From Pseudomonadota bacterium (lineage in GTDB: Bacteria; Pseudomonadota; Alphaproteobacteria; Rhizobiales; Beijerinckiaceae): 6,971 nucleotides of DNA. Numbering within the stretch: position 1 is the stretch's first letter; each line of letters opens with the position of its first letter. Location of the stretch: contig JAGWRL010000185.1 of NCBI GenBank assembly GCA_028876585.1, positions 1-6,971 of the forward strand, written 5' to 3'. Shown here in pieces: positions 5,370-6,971 of this stretch. Below the pieces are notes generated by a model. It made no database searches, was not told where the DNA came from, and saw nothing but the letters and a program-made list of their open reading frames with translations. Position numbers and translations under genes: made by a program.

Positions 5370-6971
5370 CAGTGCACGCCCCGCCCGCCGCGCCTCCCGC
5401 GGAAGCGTCGATCGTATTTGCCGAAGGCCTGCCCGATAGCTGGGTGTCGCGCCGCTTCGGCCCCTGGGCGGTGGGCGCGGCGCTGGCGCTGGCGGTCGCC
5501 ACTTTCGTCATTTTCGCCGGCTTCACGCCGATCATCCCGACCAATGGGGTGGTGCGCGGCCTGCTCGGCGGCGATGGCGTCGTCGTCGCGGTGCTGCTGG
5601 TGTTCATCGGCCTGGAGGTCGTCAAGCTGCGGGCGGCGCGCAAAGTCGCGCGCGCCGGCTCGCGGCTGCACACCCGCCTCGTCGTGCTGTTCTCGCTGGT
5701 GGCGGCGATCCCGGCGCTGTTCACCGCCGTGGTCGCCACGGTGTCGGTGGAATGGGCGATCAACCCCGCCTTCATGCGCAACGTCGCCGCCTTCATCAAC
5801 GAATCGGGCGCCTCGTCGCAGCTCTATCGCGAATCGCAGTGCCAATCGCTGCTGCGCGACGCCGACCTGATCGCCGGCGACCTGTCGCGCGCCTCGATGT
5901 TGCTGAAAAGCAACCGCGAGATGTTCCAGAACTATCTCGACGCCCGCGCCCGCGCGCTCAATTTCTCGGTCGCCGCGATCGTCACCTCCGAGGGCGAGAC
6001 CACCATCTCCTCGGTCAATTCCGACCCGGCGCTGATCGCCAAGCCGGGGCCGCGCGATTTCGCCGACGCCAACGCCAAACAGCCGTTCTGCGGCCTGCTC
6101 GGCGGCGGCGGCGCCTTCATCGCGCTGCGGCCGATCGAATCGCTGCCCAATTCCTATTTCTACGCCGGCCGCGCCATCGACCCGATCGCCGACCGGGTCG
6201 GCCGCGACGCGCAGCAGGTCACCGCCGCTTTCGCCAATTTCGAGGCGCATCGGCTCAACATCGAGCTCGGCTTCGCCACCGTGTTCATCATGCTGTCGCT
6301 GACCTTGCTGATTTCGGCGGTGTGGACCGGGCTGACCTTCGCCAACCGGCTGGTCAATCCGATCCGCCGCTTGATCCGCGCCGCCGATTCGGTCGCCTCC
6401 GGCGATTTCTCGGTGCGGGTGCCGACCCGCAAGTCGGAGGGCGATCTCGCCCATCTCGGCGAGACCTTCAACAAGATGACCAGCGAATTGCGCACCCAGC
6501 GCGACAGCCTGATCGACGCCAATCTGCTCAACGAGGAACGCCGCGCCTTCATCGAGGCGACGCTCGCCGGCGTGCCGGCGGGCATCGTCGGCGTCGACAA
6601 GCACGATGCGGTCGCGGTCTGCAACGCGGCGGCCGAAAAGCTGTTCGTCGCCAACGACGGCGCGCTGATGGGGCGCCCGGTCGGCGAAGTGTTCCCCGCG
6701 CTCGCCCCCATTCTCGCCGACGCCGCCGGTTCGCGCGCCCGCGTGCATCAGGCGCAGGCGACTTTGTCGGTCGCAGGGCGCGAGCGGCTGCTCAACGTGC
6801 GCGTCACCGGCGATCCGCGCCGGCCCGATCTCGGCCGCGTCATCACGCTCGACGACATCACCGATCTCGTCACCGCGCAGCGCTCCTCCGCCTGGGCCGA
6901 CGTCGCCCGCCGCATCGCGCACGAGATCAAGAACCCGCTGACGCCGATCCAGCTTTCCGCCGAGCGGCTGA
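5366..6971 (+). CDS. ntrY: NtrY-type nitrogen/redox sensor histidine kinase (N-terminal 535 residues; cut by window edge)
   Basis: The membrane sensor kinase of the NtrY-NtrX two-component system, which phosphorylates the regulator NtrX and links nitrogen, redox and envelope or cell-cycle control in alphaproteobacteria. Domains visible: transmembrane segments at about 35-56, 66-86 and 105-127; an extracytoplasmic sensor region (about 128-301); a fourth segment (about 302-326); a HAMP linker (about 327-380); a PAS domain (about 392-503); and the start of the dimerisation domain with H-box HEIKNPLTPIQLSAERL, phospho-acceptor H519. The ATP-binding domain lies past the window; the family is usually about 750 residues. 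The start is uncertain: TTG 5366 has GGAGG 11 nt upstream, and GTG 5372 is two codons later. No in-frame ATG occurs before residue 137, which is too late because it follows three membrane segments. The upstream neighbour is a SRPBCC gene, not ntrC. Confidence 0.93.
   Translation, partial: MTVHAPPAAPPAEASIVFAEGLPDSWVSRRFGPWAVGAALALAVATFVIFAGFTPIIPTNGVVRGLLGGDGVVVAVLLVFIGLEVVKLRAARKVARAGSRLHTRLVVLFSLVAAIPALFTAVVATVSVEWAINPAFMRNVAAFINESGASSQLYRESQCQSLLRDADLIAGDLSRASMLLKSNREMFQNYLDARARALNFSVAAIVTSEGETTISSVNSDPALIAKPGPRDFADANAKQPFCGLLGGGGAFIALRPIESLPNSYFYAGRAIDPIADRVGRDAQQVTAAFANFEAHRLNIELGFATVFIMLSLTLLISAVWTGLTFANRLVNPIRRLIRAADSVASGDFSVRVPTRKSEGDLAHLGETFNKMTSELRTQRDSLIDANLLNEERRAFIEATLAGVPAGIVGVDKHDAVAVCNAAAEKLFVANDGALMGRPVGEVFPALAPILADAAGSRARVHQAQATLSVAGRERLLNVRVTGDPRRPDLGRVITLDDITDLVTAQRSSAWADVARRIAHEIKNPLTPIQLSAERL

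Noticed and set aside
5366..5371. TTGACA as a -35 promoter element
   Set aside because: It matches the hexamer exactly, but no -10-like sequence lies 16-18 nt downstream, where the DNA is GC-rich coding sequence, and it falls at the ntrY start itself.
5198..6922. Minus-strand open frame of 574 codons opposite ntrY
   Set aside because: Antisense to an intact NtrY with clear domains; the low-complexity Asp/Glu/Arg/Gly-rich product is typical of a shadow frame.

Overview
This is a GC-rich stretch of bacterial chromosome. Protein signatures point to an alphaproteobacterium, most likely Hyphomicrobiales (Rhizobiales). The main clues are an NtrY-type histidine kinase with the H-box HEIKNPLTPIQLSAERL, a YchF protein close to the rhizobial form, and an inverted repeat of the TCATTGCGAG...AAGCAATCC type that is dispersed in many Bradyrhizobium/Rhodopseudomonas-like genomes. 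The genus cannot be fixed from this window. No prophage, transposase, CRISPR array, tRNA or rRNA was seen.

Layout. On the minus strand at the left edge is the N-terminal part of a short-chain dehydrogenase (1-420, cut by the window). Upstream of it, on the same strand, is an LCM-family SAM-dependent methyltransferase (488-1330). A 126-bp divergent spacer, with a good promoter for the methyltransferase, leads to ychF (1457-2554, +). A 186-bp spacer carrying a large imperfect inverted repeat (2581-2693) follows. Two tandem MaoC-like hotdog dehydratase genes (2741-3190 and 3190-3663, +) come next and overlap by one base. The second ends tail-to-tail in a shared CTAG with a minus-strand class III adenylate cyclase gene (3660 to about 4730). 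Divergent from the cyclase is a SRPBCC/AHSA1-type gene (4818-5270, +). The right edge holds the first 535 codons of ntrY (5366 to beyond 6971, +).

How the genes relate. Most are housekeeping or regulatory single units, not one pathway. YchF is a ribosome-associated ATPase. The MaoC pair probably acts on enoyl-CoA-type substrates, possibly as a heteromer. The cyclase would make cAMP. NtrY is the sensor of the NtrY-NtrX nitrogen/redox two-component system; here it does not follow ntrC directly, as it does in many alphaproteobacteria.

I found no convincing undescribed multi-gene system. The more interesting signals are small regulatory structures: a start-proximal hairpin on the dehydrogenase mRNA, a palindromic CAA-N5-TTG site ahead of ntrY, a four-codon minicistron overlapping the likely ntrY start, and an inverted repeat over the methyltransferase promoter. 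A histidine next to the YchF P-loop also stands out.
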